In this document: positions 44,527 through 54,709 of the stretch, piece by piece
How the letters are laid out: each line of letters begins with the position of its first letter
How positions within the stretch are numbered: position 1 is the first letter of the stretch
NCBI GenBank assembly: GCA_943787985.1
Contig: CALSOO010000007.1
Span: forward strand, 1 to 64,000
DNA from: an uncultured Paracoccaceae bacterium
GTDB taxonomy: Bacteria; Pseudomonadota; Alphaproteobacteria; Rhodobacterales; Rhodobacteraceae
Length of the DNA: 64,000 nucleotides
Reading direction: 5' to 3'
Position numbers and translations under genes: made by a program
The notes under the pieces: generated by a model
What the model was told of the DNA's origin: nothing
Databases searched by the model: none
Seen by the model: only the letters and a program-made list of their open reading frames with translations

Positions 44527-45780
44527 TCAGGCGGTCAGTTGGGTTCCTGCAACTCCGGTTATCCGAGCGAGCACAATGTCTCCTTCGACTTGGGGCGTGT
44601 CGAACATGACTTCGGTGAATTGCTCTGTCCGTCCCATATGGGCGTTTTCCATCAGGACGTTGTGGGATCGCCCGACCTGTGCGCTGAGATGCGCATTCAC
44701 TTGCGCCTCACCCGCAGCGCGCAATTGTGCGGCGCGCGCCTTGATCGTGTTTCCGTTGACTTGAGGCATGCGGGCGGCGGGCGTTCCATCACGGGGGGAA
44801 TACGGGAAGACATGCAGCCACGTCAGGTCACAGTCTTTGACCAGCTTAAGCGAGTTATCGAACATTTCGGCGGTTTCGGTCGGGAACCCCGCGATAATGT
44901 CCGCCCCAAAGGTCATGTCCGGCCGAAGAGCCTTGGCTTGTTGCGCAAATTGGATCGCATCATCCCGTAGGTGTCGCCGTTTCATTCGTTTGAGGATCAT
45001 ATCATCGCCGTGCTGCAAGGACAGGTGCAAGTGTGGCATCAGCCGCTGCTCTGTCGCGATGGCTTGCATCAGGTTTTGATCCACTTCGATGCTGTCTATG
45101 GAGCTGATCCGCAACCGTGGCAAATCTGGCACCAGTTTCAGGATCCGCATAACGAGATCGCCTAATTTTGGTTCTGCGGGCAAATCCGCGCCCCAACTGG
45201 TGAGGTCCACGCCCGTCAACACGACCTCGTTAAAGCCTTTGCCGACCAGCCGTTTTATCTGTTCTACCACCACTCCGGCGGGCACAGAACGCGAGTTTCC
45301 ACGCCCGTATGGGATGATGCAGAATGTGCAGCGGTGATCGCACCCGTTTTGCACTTGGACGTAAGCCCGGCTTCGCGTTCCAAAGCCATCAATCAAGTGT
45401 CCCGCCGTTTCAGTGACAGACATGATGTCATCGACCTGAACGGCTTCGGTTTCACCGATGAAATCTGCAGCAAGGCCCCGCCACGTGCTGCCTTGCATTT
45501 TCTCGGTGTTGCCAATGACAGCGTCGACCTCATCCATTCTGGTGAACGTTTCCGGTTCCGTCTGTGCTGCGCACCCGGTCACGATCAAACGCGCGTCAGG
45601 GTTGGCGCGCCGCAGTTTGCGGATGTCTTGCCGGGCTTTGCGCACGGCTTCGGCCGTCACGGCGCAAGTGTTCACTACGATCGCGTTCTTGAGACCAGCG
45701 GTTTGTGCCAATTCGCGCATCGCCTCGGTTTCATACGCGTTCAGGCGGCAGCCATGGTTCGAGAATTTGGGTGCACTCAT
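44527..45780 (-). CDS. mtaB: tRNA t6A37 methylthiotransferase
   Basis: A 417-residue radical-SAM enzyme that adds a methylthio group to t6A37 in tRNAs decoding ANN codons. The N-terminal UPF0004 domain starts FSNHGCRLNAYETEAM with cysteine ligands there, in VNTCAVTAEA and in VTGCAAQTEPE; the radical-SAM cluster is NGCDHRCTFCIIPYGRGNSRS (near 140). A TRAM-like C-terminus follows. The ATG overlaps dapF by 4 bp. Confidence 0.95.
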   Translation of the reverse strand: MSAPKFSNHGCRLNAYETEAMRELAQTAGLKNAIVVNTCAVTAEAVRKARQDIRKLRRANPDARLIVTGCAAQTEPETFTRMDEVDAVIGNTEKMQGSTWRGLAADFIGETEAVQVDDIMSVTETAGHLIDGFGTRSRAYVQVQNGCDHRCTFCIIPYGRGNSRSVPAGVVVEQIKRLVGKGFNEVVLTGVDLTSWGADLPAEPKLGDLVMRILKLVPDLPRLRISSIDSIEVDQNLMQAIATEQRLMPHLHLSLQHGDDMILKRMKRRHLRDDAIQFAQQAKALRPDMTFGADIIAGFPTETAEMFDNSLKLVKDCDLTWLHVFPYSPRDGTPAARMPQVNGNTIKARAAQLRAAGEAQVNAHLSAQVGRSHNVLMENAHMGRTEQFTEVMFDTPQVEGDIVLARITGVAGTQLTA

Positions 45781-46619
45781 GTCAAGCTGTCCAGAAATGC
45801 TTGGGTCAAGGTCCCCGAGAACACATGCATGGTGCCTCCGGTCATCCACACACCGTCCTCGCGCCAGTCGATGTGCAGTGTGCCCCCATCAAGGTCAATG
45901 CGCACCTCGCGCCCTGTAAGGCCCCGTCGGGCAGCGGCAACGGCCGTGGCGCATGATGAGGAGCCAGAAGCAAGCGTCACACCCACGCCCCGCTCCCAAA
46001 CGCGCATCCGCAAATGGTTTGGTCCGACAAGCTGTGCAAATTGAACATTGGTGCGTTCGGGAAACAACGGATGATGTTCCATAGCGCGCCCTTGGGTTTC
46101 AAGGTCTACGTTTGCCAAGTTTTCGACGAAGAACGTACAATGAGGGTTCCCCATACCGGTCGCGGTGGGGGCGCCCTCTATCGGTAGTTCTAAAGTGTCC
46201 AAGGCATGCGCCAATGGGACTTCAGTCCAATCAAGCTGGGGGTGCCCCATGTTGACGGAAGTGATGCCATTGCCCTGATCGGTTGCGTGAAGAACGCCAC
46301 GATCGGTTTCGAGGGTTAACGCGGTGTCGCCGGTCTCATCCATCAGGTAGCGGGCGATGCAGCGGGTCGCATTGCCACATGCGGCGGAGGTCGATCCATC
46401 TGCGTTCAGAAACGTAAGATGCGTTTGTGTGCCGTTTTCTTGAATAATAGCAAGCTGGTCAAACCCCACTCCTGTATGGCGGTCAGCCAGACCTTGAGCC
46501 AGTGCGGGTGTCACTTCCATCGTGTCTACACGTGCATCTAAAACAACAAAATCGTTGCCAAGACCATGCATCTTCATGAAGGGAAACGTGGGTGTAGATT
46601 CTTGAGCCATAGCGCGCAT
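45777..46619 (-). CDS. dapF: Diaminopimelate epimerase
   Basis: A 280-residue cofactor-independent epimerase making meso-diaminopimelate for lysine and peptidoglycan. Catalytic cysteines lie in SAACGNATRC (near 74-82) and LASGSSSCATAV (near 220). FMKMHGLGNDFVVLDAR is the family start. The ATG at 46617-46619 follows GAGGGGG. It is the first gene of dapF-mtaB. Confidence 0.95.
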   Translation of the reverse strand: MRAMAQESTPTFPFMKMHGLGNDFVVLDARVDTMEVTPALAQGLADRHTGVGFDQLAIIQENGTQTHLTFLNADGSTSAACGNATRCIARYLMDETGDTALTLETDRGVLHATDQGNGITSVNMGHPQLDWTEVPLAHALDTLELPIEGAPTATGMGNPHCTFFVENLANVDLETQGRAMEHHPLFPERTNVQFAQLVGPNHLRMRVWERGVGVTLASGSSSCATAVAAARRGLTGREVRIDLDGGTLHIDWREDGVWMTGGTMHVFSGTLTQAFLDSLT

Positions 46620-46675
46620 ATAACCCCCTCTTTGCATCTTATCCAGTATGACAGACAGAAAGGTTGTTTTGGGGC

Positions 46676-46704
46676 TTGACCCTGAGTGCGACTCTTTCTA
46701 ATTA
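46676..46704 (+). promoter_or_regulatory. Promoter of tRNA-Lys
   Basis: TTGACC, 17-bp spacer, TAATTA, ending 9 bp before the tRNA 5' end. Confidence 0.5.
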
Positions 46705-46713
46705 CCGCCTCGT

Positions 46714-46789
46714 GGGCCCTTAGCTCAGTTGGTAGAGCAACTGACTTTTAATCAGTAGGTCGTTGGTTCGAACCCAACAGGGCTCACCA
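46714..46789 (+). tRNA. tRNA-Lys(TTT)
   Basis: A complete 76-nt cloverleaf. The acceptor stem GGGCCCT pairs with AGGGCTC (one G-U); the D stem is GCTC/GAGC; the anticodon stem is ACTGA/TCAGT around CTTTTAA, with anticodon TTT; the T stem is GTTGG/CCAAC around TTCGAAC. CCA is encoded. It is the left border of a lower-G/C accessory stretch. Confidence 0.98.
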
Positions 46790-46974
46790 CTTTTTCTTCA
46801 TATTGCAAGTAGACCATAAGAGTGCAGATTTGGAGCATAAGCTTGCTGATCTGCCCGTTTGGTTAGCTTTCAAGACAAATTTGAGACTGAAATCGAGAGG
46901 ACACATCGCTTGGGGCTAGCGGAGACAATCTCGGTGGACCGTTAAGTTGGTTAGGTAACGCATTTTGGTAGCGT

Positions 46975-47415
46975 GTACGTTTTTCATTCACAAGATGGTC
47001 GTTCTGCGAGCTTACGCGGCCCCACTGGGGCCACGGTCCCTTGAACTGCGCAGATGCCACGTCATCTGACGCACGCCGTAAAACGGGGTCTCAAGGAACT
47101 GCTTATCAATGACGCGCATCAAATCGAGGTTCATCACACTCTCGCCTTTGGGCTCATAGTAAAACGACGGCCGCGAGATCGACAGCAACGCATACTGCTT
47201 GCTGACTAACAGACCTTTTAGGTTCGGCTCAATCATCTTGCGCCTCACTTGCCGGTCCAAGGTTTGAGCTTTCTGGCCAAAAAATCGTTGGCGACGGCCA
47301 TCTCCCCAATCTTGGCGTGCAAATCTTTGACCTGTTCTTCGTCAATCTCCGGCGCTTTGCGGTTGCCGCGTTCAAAGACACCCGAGGCACCCTCAAGCAG
47401 TGCGCCTTTAGTTTA
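46975..47415 (-). mobile_element. Remnant of an IS3-family insertion sequence
   Basis: Two transposase fragments overlap as in IS3 elements. The orfA tail (47245-47412) reads GALLEGASGVFERGNRKAPE, then EEQVKDLHAKIGEMAVANDF up to a stop. The orfB start (47012-47260) has KGLLVSKQYALLSISRPSFYYEPKG and TPFYGVRQMTWHLR, then leaves homology. A few codons later (near 46980-47000) HLVNEKRTR, which belongs just after WHLR, appears in another frame, with a GCGGCCCC/GGGGCCAC palindrome (47016-47034) between. The DDE catalytic domain is gone. Both ends are lost. Confidence 0.75.
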
Positions 47416-47554
47416 TAGGTCTGCGGTGTTGCGAGTGGGCAGGTGTGCCAGAAATTTTCTAAAATTCTATCAATCGATAGCAATGGCTACTGGGATACTT
47501 AGGACTTTCTAAATGCTTTCGGGGCGATACAGACTCACCAGCAAGGGAAACGCC

Positions 47555-50098
47555 ATGAAGTTATCTAAAGTATGTCTCCTTCTATTGTCCGTCATCGGCC
47601 TAATTGGAATTGTCAAATATGGAAGTTCGGCGGTGACGTCCGCAAAAGACTACCGAATGGTGCAAAAGTTGGAACCCCTATCAAGGTCCAACACCTTTTG
47701 GTCAAATGCCACCATCGCACTTTCTTTGGAGCGCAGCGTAACTCAAGTCGCTCTTTCGCTGGCAGATCCCGCGCCCAAGCCATTTTTGGATCTCATCGCC
47801 GAGCAGCGCTCGCTTTCGGATGATTTTTTTGAGAAAGCAATGAGTGAACTCTCCTTGGTCGAAGGCTTTGATACTGAAACAGAATTCAAGGCAAAAGCCG
47901 CGGAATACGCTGCGATGGTTGAGGGGTTGCGCACTGAAATTGACGGTATGTTGGGCACGTCTGGCGACAACCGGTCTGAGACCCGAGTCAAGGAGCTTCC
48001 TTATGAACTCAAAGACATAATCCTACAGTTGAAAACGTTATCGAGTTTGCTGGTTTTTGAAAATCAACTGAAGTCCTCAACGGTGATCAATATCGCAGGC
48101 ATTCGTGATGCTGCATGGGAAATGAGAGAATTCGGAGGGCGTGCGCGAACATACTACGCAATCGCAACTTTGAATGGGGCTTCCATACCGAAAAGCAGTC
48201 GAAGCTTGATACAGGCGGACAGTGCACGGGCTGCGAGTGCTTGGGCCAAAATCGGGCACTTGATCCACGCTTCCGACTTGGACAAAGAATTCTTGCAGTC
48301 GATCGAGGTGTCCGAGAATCGATATTTTACAGAGTATCTTCCTGTTCTGGAACGGTTAGACAGACAAATGTTGGGTCAAGCAGACGGCGCAGAAATCTCG
48401 TACCCGATGGAATTTGACGCCTTTTTCGAGCTTTCTAACGAGGCGCTGGGTGGTATCGTCCAGATATCGCAGGATGCTGGAGAGGAGCTAGTGCAGTATT
48501 GGTCTAAAAAAAGTGACGATTATTTCCAAAGCCTGCTTATTGACTTGGGCTTCGTGATCTTCGACCTGCTCCTGCTCTGTGGCGCATTGTACTTCGTCTC
48601 TACGCGATTATCATCACGTATCGAGTACGCTTCAAACGCAGTAGACGCAGTGGCGAACGGTAACTTGGATGGGGAAATCGACCATCGGGAAAACGATTTC
48701 CTGGAGATTAAAACCCTTACATCAAACCTTGAAAAATTGATCGTTTCTGCTCGAGAAGCCAGAAAGATGGCAGCAACCCTGGACGATGTTGAAAAACAGG
48801 AAAAGCTGCGCATACAAGCTGAAAAAGACCGTGAAGAGAGACAAGCTCTTGAAGTTGAAGCAGCGCGGGAGCGCGAAGAAGTAGCTTTGCAGGAAAAAGC
48901 TCGTTTGACAGCGTTTACAGATTTTCAATCAGATATGGAGCACGTGCTTGGTCAAGCGGCTGCAGGCAACTTTTCCAATCGGATGTCGATTGATCTTCAA
49001 GACCAAAGCCTGTTGGATTTGGCTGGAGTCATCAATCGCCTTCTGGAAGCAACGGATACAAATATCACCGATATTGTAAGCAGCATCGACGAGCTTGCCA
49101 AAGGGAACCTAGGAATTCGAATTGAAGGCGACCGGGAAGGCTCATTCTTGCGAATGCAAAAAGACTTCAATGACGCCCTCACGACACTTTCACATTCCAT
49201 GTCACTGATCATGAACAGTGGGCAACGTGTATCCCTAACGTCTACTGAACTGGAAAGATCGTCACAAGACATGGCAAAACGGGCAGAGGACAATGCTGCC
49301 ACTGTCGAGCAAACATCGACAGCTGCTGAAAAGGTCGCAGCCAGCATCCGCCAGGTGGTGGCCAATGCCAAGGCAGCTGACGAGGCCACTCGAAGAGTGC
49401 GTCAAAGCGCTCAAAAAACTAAAGATGTTTCCAACGAAACAGAAAACTCCATTAACGCGATGACTGACGCATCAGCCCAAATCAATCGCGTGGTAAAAGT
49501 TATTGAAGATATCGCGTTTCAAATCAACTTGCTTGCCTTGAATGCTGGTGTTGAGGCCGCACGAGCTGGAGATGCTGGTCGTGGGTTCTCTGTGGTCGCG
49601 TCAGAAGTCCGCGCTCTTGCTCAAAGGTCCCAAGATGCCGTGAGTGAAATCAGTGAAGTGATTGAGCAAAATAATCGCAGCGTAGAAGTGGGAGTTGAGC
49701 AGGTAGGGCTGTCCAGAAAAGCATTGGAGAACATCATCCTAGAGGTAGAGGTTGCCTCGGAGCAGATTTCTGACATAGCTGAAGCAGTTGAAAAACAGTC
49801 GATCGGCATTGAAGATGTTAACAACGCTGTTCGTTCCATCGACCGATCAGCTCAAACCAATGCTGCTTCACTAGAAGAAATGACGGCTTCGAGCATGGCC
49901 TTGAATGAAGAGGCAAGCACTCTGACGAAAGCACTGGGACACTTTCATGGTGTTTCAGAGCACGCTGTTCCCAAGGACCAAGATAGCCTTACAAGCGAAG
50001 ATAGTGTTCCCGCTGAAGCGTTGGCAACACGTCCAACGAAAATAGCTGTAAATGGAGGGAGTGCAGTTCCTGCCAGCGACGGGTGGGATGAGTTTTGA
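47555..50098 (+). CDS. Methyl-accepting chemotaxis protein with two HAMP domains and CheR-docking tail
   Basis: An 847-residue receptor. The start ATG at 47555 follows AAGGGA. Transmembrane helix 1 is at 5-25, a periplasmic alpha-helical domain runs to about 325 (includes [22 protein letters not shown], similar to nitrate/NIT-type sensing folds), and transmembrane helix 2 is near 327-349. A HAMP domain, a Glu/Lys/Arg-rich coiled coil (about 400-455) and a second HAMP (about 460-545) follow. The signalling hairpin tip is [36 protein letters not shown] (near 670). The C-terminus ends W-D-E-F, an xWxxF-type pentapeptide that can tether CheR/CheB. G/C content is visibly lower than in flanking genes. 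Confidence 0.93.
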   Translation: MKLSKVCLLLLSVIGLIGIVKYGSSAVTSAKDYRMVQKLEPLSRSNTFWSNATIALSLERSVTQVALSLADPAPKPFLDLIAEQRSLSDDFFEKAMSELSLVEGFDTETEFKAKAAEYAAMVEGLRTEIDGMLGTSGDNRSETRVKELPYELKDIILQLKTLSSLLVFENQLKSSTVINIAGIRDAAWEMREFGGRARTYYAIATLNGASIPKSSRSLIQADSARAASAWAKIGHLIHASDLDKEFLQSIEVSENRYFTEYLPVLERLDRQMLGQADGAEISYPMEFDAFFELSNEALGGIVQISQDAGEELVQYWSKKSDDYFQSLLIDLGFVIFDLLLLCGALYFVSTRLSSRIEYASNAVDAVANGNLDGEIDHRENDFLEIKTLTSNLEKLIVSAREARKMAATLDDVEKQEKLRIQAEKDREERQALEVEAAREREEVALQEKARLTAFTDFQSDMEHVLGQAAAGNFSNRMSIDLQDQSLLDLAGVINRLLEATDTNITDIVSSIDELAKGNLGIRIEGDREGSFLRMQKDFNDALTTLSHSMSLIMNSGQRVSLTSTELERSSQDMAKRAEDNAATVEQTSTAAEKVAASIRQVVANAKAADEATRRVRQSAQKTKDVSNETENSINAMTDASAQINRVVKVIEDIAFQINLLALNAGVEAARAGDAGRGFSVVASEVRALAQRSQDAVSEISEVIEQNNRSVEVGVEQVGLSRKALENIILEVEVASEQISDIAEAVEKQSIGIEDVNNAVRSIDRSAQTNAASLEEMTASSMALNEEASTLTKALGHFHGVSEHAVPKDQDSLTSEDSVPAEALATRPTKIAVNGGSAVPASDGWDEF

Positions 50099-50281
50099 TG
50101 CAGAGTACATTGGTGTGTATGCCTATCAACTAGGTTGCCGGCAAAAAGTTATTTTACGGATGGATGGCATTGATAATTGGAGGAATACCACATCACAATC
50201 CATCTGGAAGCTAATGCAAGTCTGTCCTGCAGAACATGAGACGGTCCCTATTTGCTTTGGAAAAGATGCCGTGCTTGCATG

Positions 50282-51118
50282 CTAGCGTTTGAGAGGAATA
50301 TCAAGAATTTCGCGGGCCTCTTTCCAAGAAGCTACAGGGCGCTCATATTTATCGCACAGCTCAACCGCGCGCGCTACCAGTGCTGCGTTTGAAGGCGCAA
50401 GATTGTCGCGGTCCAGCCGGATGTTGTCCTCAAGCCCGGTTCGGGTATGCCCACCTGCAGCAATGCTCCATTCGTTGACGGTTAGTTGATGTTGACCGAT
50501 ACCAGCAGCGCACCATTCTGAATTTGGCGCTAAACGTTTGATGGTCTTGATGTAAAAGTCAAAAGTTTCGCGATCAACAGGCATCGCGTTTTTTACACCC
50601 AAAACAAATTGCACATATAGTTCACCTGGAATGCGACCATCTTTGTTCATCTTGGCGGCTTGATGAATATGGCTAAGATCAAAGGTTTCAATCTCTGGCT
50701 TGATTGAATAACTCCGCATCTCGGAAGCTAGCCAATCCACAAGTTCTGGTGGGTTTTCGTAAACGCGAGTTGGGAAATTGTTTGAGCCAACCGAAAGCGA
50801 GGCCATGTCAGGACGAAGCGGCAACATTCCACCTCTTGATCGTCCTGCTCCAGAGCGTCCTCCTGTTGAAAGTTGGATTATCATGCCAGGACAGTGAGTC
50901 TCAATACCTTCTTTTAAATTGGTGAAGCGCTCCGGGTCGGAAGATGGTGTGCCGTCATCATGACGCACGTGGCAATGCGCGATGCTTGCGCCTTCTTCAA
51001 AAGCAGCATGAGTGCTTTCAATCTGTTCTTGTACCGAGATAGGCACCGCAGGGTTATCGGTCTTTGTTGGAACTGAACCGGTGATCGCAACGCAGATAAT
51101 GCAAGGTTTATCGTTCAT
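50282..51118 (-). CDS. BKACE-family beta-keto acid cleavage enzyme
   Basis: A 278-residue TIM-barrel zinc enzyme. The metal ligands lie in ASIAHCHVRHDDGTPSSDPERF (near 42) and the family's ISTGG-type strand is IIQLSTGGRSGAG (near 78). C-terminal GLEDNIRLDRDNLAPSNAALV is also conserved. The family condenses a beta-keto acid with acetyl-CoA, giving acetoacetate and an acyl-CoA; known substrates include 3-keto-5-aminohexanoate and beta-ketoadipate. Third gene of pobA-pcaC-BKACE, so beta-ketoadipate is a reasonable guess. Confidence 0.88.
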   Translation of the reverse strand: MNDKPCIICVAITGSVPTKTDNPAVPISVQEQIESTHAAFEEGASIAHCHVRHDDGTPSSDPERFTNLKEGIETHCPGMIIQLSTGGRSGAGRSRGGMLPLRPDMASLSVGSNNFPTRVYENPPELVDWLASEMRSYSIKPEIETFDLSHIHQAAKMNKDGRIPGELYVQFVLGVKNAMPVDRETFDFYIKTIKRLAPNSEWCAAGIGQHQLTVNEWSIAAGGHTRTGLEDNIRLDRDNLAPSNAALVARAVELCDKYERPVASWKEAREILDIPLKR

Positions 51119-51494
51119 GTTTCGGCTTCCATTTCAGCATAGGTTCTCTTGGCAATTTTCAGGGCGTGATTTGCGCGCGGCACCCCAGCATAAATAGCAA
51201 CATGTTGAAATGCTTCTATAATGTCCGTTTTCGTGGCTCCGGTACGCGCGGTCGCGCGAATGTGCATAGGAATTTCGTCAAAATTACCCATGGCAGCCAG
51301 CAAAGCGAGTGTTAGCATTGACCTCTCTCTGAGTGGAATTGCGTCGCTTTGCCAAACTGTGCCCCATGCGCCTTCGGTAATAAGGGTCTGGAAGGGGGTG
51401 TCAAAGTCGGTTTTTGCGGCTTCCGCGCGATCAACATGTTCGTCGCCCAATACGCTTCTCCGCACTGCCATCCCATTTTCAAATCGATCAGTCA

Positions 51495-51495
<1 letters not shown>
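51115..51495 (-). CDS. pcaC: 4-carboxymuconolactone decarboxylase
   Basis: A 126-residue CMD-family protein. Size and the sequence RRSVLGDEHVDRAEAAKTDFDTPFQTLITEGAWGTVW match PcaC (converts 4-carboxymuconolactone to the enol-lactone). The conserved ERSMLTLALLAAMGNFDEIPMHIRA segment lacks the redox Cys-x-x-Cys of AhpD-like members, as expected. It overlaps the BKACE gene by 4 bp and pobA by 1 bp. Confidence 0.88.
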
Positions 51496-52667
<1,172 letters not shown>

Positions 52668-52786
52668 CTACACTCCTCCAAGACAACATTGATGCATCAT
52701 GGCGGTGATTTAAAGCCAGATATTGCCGACGTTGCCGTTCTTCTAAGATTTTAGTCTGAAATTCGTGAAACAGCGACCTATGAATA

Positions 52787-52858
52787 GCCCCTAGATTTGT
52801 AGAGGCTTTGCTTGGTAATTTTGCGGTATTATGGAGCAAAATCACCAAATAAGGTGAT
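52787..52858. repeat. Left long inverted repeat of the IS1595-type unit
   Basis: Begins GCCCCTAGATTTGTAGAGG at the outside and ends at the small palindrome ATCACC-AAATAA-GGTGAT on the inside. Inverted match at 53527-53598. Confidence 0.85.
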
Positions 52859-52904
52859 CCTGAAATCATATGGATTGTTTCACCACTGTGTCTAGACTAG
52901 GGAA

Positions 52905-52956
52905 ACTTTCGGGAGTCTGACGCCTATGGCGTCGGGGTTACGACCCCGCCCGAAGT
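52905..52956. other. Three-way-junction-like structure
   Basis: Outer stem ACTTTCGGG/CCCGAAGT (one bulge), inner stems GACGCC-TAT-GGCGTC (52919-52933) and GGGGT-TACG-ACCCC (52934-52947) stacked with no unpaired bases between the two inner stems. Not recognised as a known RNA. Confidence 0.55.
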
Positions 52957-53526
52957 CCTCTACTTGATCAGAACGTCTGCTTGGGATGCTGCACCAAAAC
53001 CCGCCCTATTACTCGATTCTCAGCCGCCTCTCGCATTTTCACTTTGAAGCAAGCAGCATGCTCTCCGTCGCCAGCGCTATACGTCCTGTGGATTGCCCCT
53101 GGGTCAAAGTTGAGTGGTGTGTCCTGAACATCTTGTCGTAGGATCTACCTTGATGGTCTGCCACGACTATCCCAATATCTTTGGCATCTTGAAGGCAGTA
53201 CTGAAACCGTTCTGAGATCGGCTTGTATCCTGCCCACTGACGAGACACAGGAGCCGCAGCAACAGCACCGATTGCCATTTTGAACTGAGTGCCGTTGGCC
53301 TGACGGTTGTTGTCCTCACGCCATGCCATTTCAGCCGCGTAAGCGCCCAGATACTTGCCTGCGATGTGGTGGTGCGTGCCAACTTCGGCACGGCGTAGGC
53401 GGCTATCCATCGTGGTTCTGCAATTGTTGGTTCTGCTACCGTTAGCACGAAAAATGGGCATGGACGAAATTGCCACCATTCTAAATGGCGTGATAACTAG
53501 ACTGGCTGGTAAGTCTTAAAGTTATA

Positions 53527-53598
53527 ATCACCTTATTTGGTGAGTTTGCTCCATAATGCCGAAAATGAACCAAGCAGAGCGTCTACAAATCTAGGGGC
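53527..53598. repeat. Right long inverted repeat of the IS1595-type unit
   Basis: Runs ATCACCTTATTTGGTGAGTT on the inside to CTACAAATCTAGGGGC on the outside, matching the left repeat in inverse orientation. Confidence 0.85.
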
Positions 53599-53605
53599 AC
53601 CTCAG

Positions 53606-54709
53606 TCATCTCACTATAAATTCTGCATGTAATGCTCCGGCGGCTTTTATGCTTTTGAGAATATCAATCATGTCCCTTGGGGAGACACCGAGCGCATTCA
53701 GTCCAGAAATTACTTCTGATAGCGATGCCCCAGTTGGTATCTCGGCCAGGCCAATTCCTTCTTCTTCTTCAATTGCGACGTCCGTTCGAGGTACAACAAC
53801 TGTTTCACCTTCAGCAAAAGGGTTAGGCTGAACGACAAGCGGTGCTTCCTGAATGCGCAACGTCAGGTTCCCTTGGCTCACGGCCACGCGAGAGATTCGC
53901 ACGTCTTCGCCCATGACAATTGTACCAGACCTTTGGTCTACGATTACGCGCGCTTTGCGCTCAGGTTCCACTGTGATGTTCTCGATACGGCCAAGCGCAT
54001 GCGCGACGGATCTGCTGCGCGTGCTGGCGATGTTGAGTGAAACAGTCCCTGAATCAAGCATCAGTGCAACGCGTCGGCCGAAATTGCCGTTGATTGCCTG
54101 TTCTATCCGCGCGGCAGTTGTGAAGTCAGCGTCACGTAATGCGAGCCTAACGTCTGCCAAGTCAGAGAGGGTGAAATCGATTTCTCGTTCGACTCGGGCT
54201 CCAGCTGGGATAACGCCAGATGTTGGAACGCCTTGAGTGACTTTGGCACCGTCGCCCTCAGCCACTGCGCCACCAGCAATGATTGTGCCCTGAGCGACTG
54301 CATAAATAGATCCGTCTGCCGCGTTCAAAGGTGTCATAATCAACGTCCCGCCCAATAGGCTTTTGGCGTCACCAATTGCGGAAACGGTTACGTCAACTTG
54401 CCCGCCGGCCCTGGCAAAAGGAGGTAGGCTGGAGGTCACGATAACAGCCGCAACGTTTTTTGGCCGGAATTGTTCGCCCGCGACATTCACGCCCAGGCGT
54501 TCAAGGATGTTCGACATGATTTCCTCGGTGAACGGTGCATTTCGCAAACCGTCGCCAGTACCATTCAGCCCAACAACAAGCCCATAGCCAACCAAGTCAT
54601 TCCCGCGCACCCCGTCAAACTCTACCAGGTCTTTGATACGAACAGGCCCTGCGGCTACGCTGAGTGACAGGCTAGCCCAAAGGATGAAAGTTGCGAAAAT
54701 GCGCATCAT
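53606..54709 (-). CDS. flgI: Flagellar P-ring protein
   Basis: A 367-residue periplasmic ring protein of normal length. Signal peptide (cleaved near SVAAG), then the family opening VRIKDLVEFDGVRGNDLVGYGLVVGLNGTGDG and a late LVVQPNPFAEG...LNALGVSPRDMIDILKSIKAAGALHAEFIVR. It forms the P ring around the rod. Last gene of the leftward flagellar operon; overlaps flgL by 4 bp. The C-terminus looks intact although an IS remnant ends right after the stop. Confidence 0.96.
   Translation of the reverse strand: MMRIFATFILWASLSLSVAAGPVRIKDLVEFDGVRGNDLVGYGLVVGLNGTGDGLRNAPFTEEIMSNILERLGVNVAGEQFRPKNVAAVIVTSSLPPFARAGGQVDVTVSAIGDAKSLLGGTLIMTPLNAADGSIYAVAQGTIIAGGAVAEGDGAKVTQGVPTSGVIPAGARVEREIDFTLSDLADVRLALRDADFTTAARIEQAINGNFGRRVALMLDSGTVSLNIASTRSRSVAHALGRIENITVEPERKARVIVDQRSGTIVMGEDVRISRVAVSQGNLTLRIQEAPLVVQPNPFAEGETVVVPRTDVAIEEEEGIGLAEIPTGASLSEVISGLNALGVSPRDMIDILKSIKAAGALHAEFIVR

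Larger units (their letters stand above)
52787..53598 (-). mobile_element. IS1595-type remnant bounded by ~72-bp inverted repeats
   Basis: An 812-bp unit. Left end 52787-52858 and right end 53527-53598 are inverted copies of about 72 bp with only scattered mismatches. Inside, 53215-53400 on the minus strand encodes a transposase tail: SRLRRAEVGTHHHIAGKYLG, AYAAEMAWREDNNRQANG, PVSRQWAGY, the C-terminal pattern of IS1595-family transposases. The N-terminal two-thirds is missing, so it cannot move by itself. No clear target duplication is visible. A three-way-junction-like structure lies at 52905-52956. The right end stops 7 bp before the last base of the flgI stop codon. Confidence 0.75.

Noticed and set aside
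50099..50281. A short coding piece after the chemoreceptor (a hydrophobic GKKLFYGWMALIIGG stretch recalls MFS N-termini).
   Set aside because: Too short, interrupted by a stop, and without a ribosome site; too little to call a remnant.
52860..53038. An attC-like integron site or a tRNA-like cloverleaf in the structured stretch.
   Set aside because: No integrase gene or core sites, and no T-loop or anticodon features; kept only as an unidentified three-way structure.
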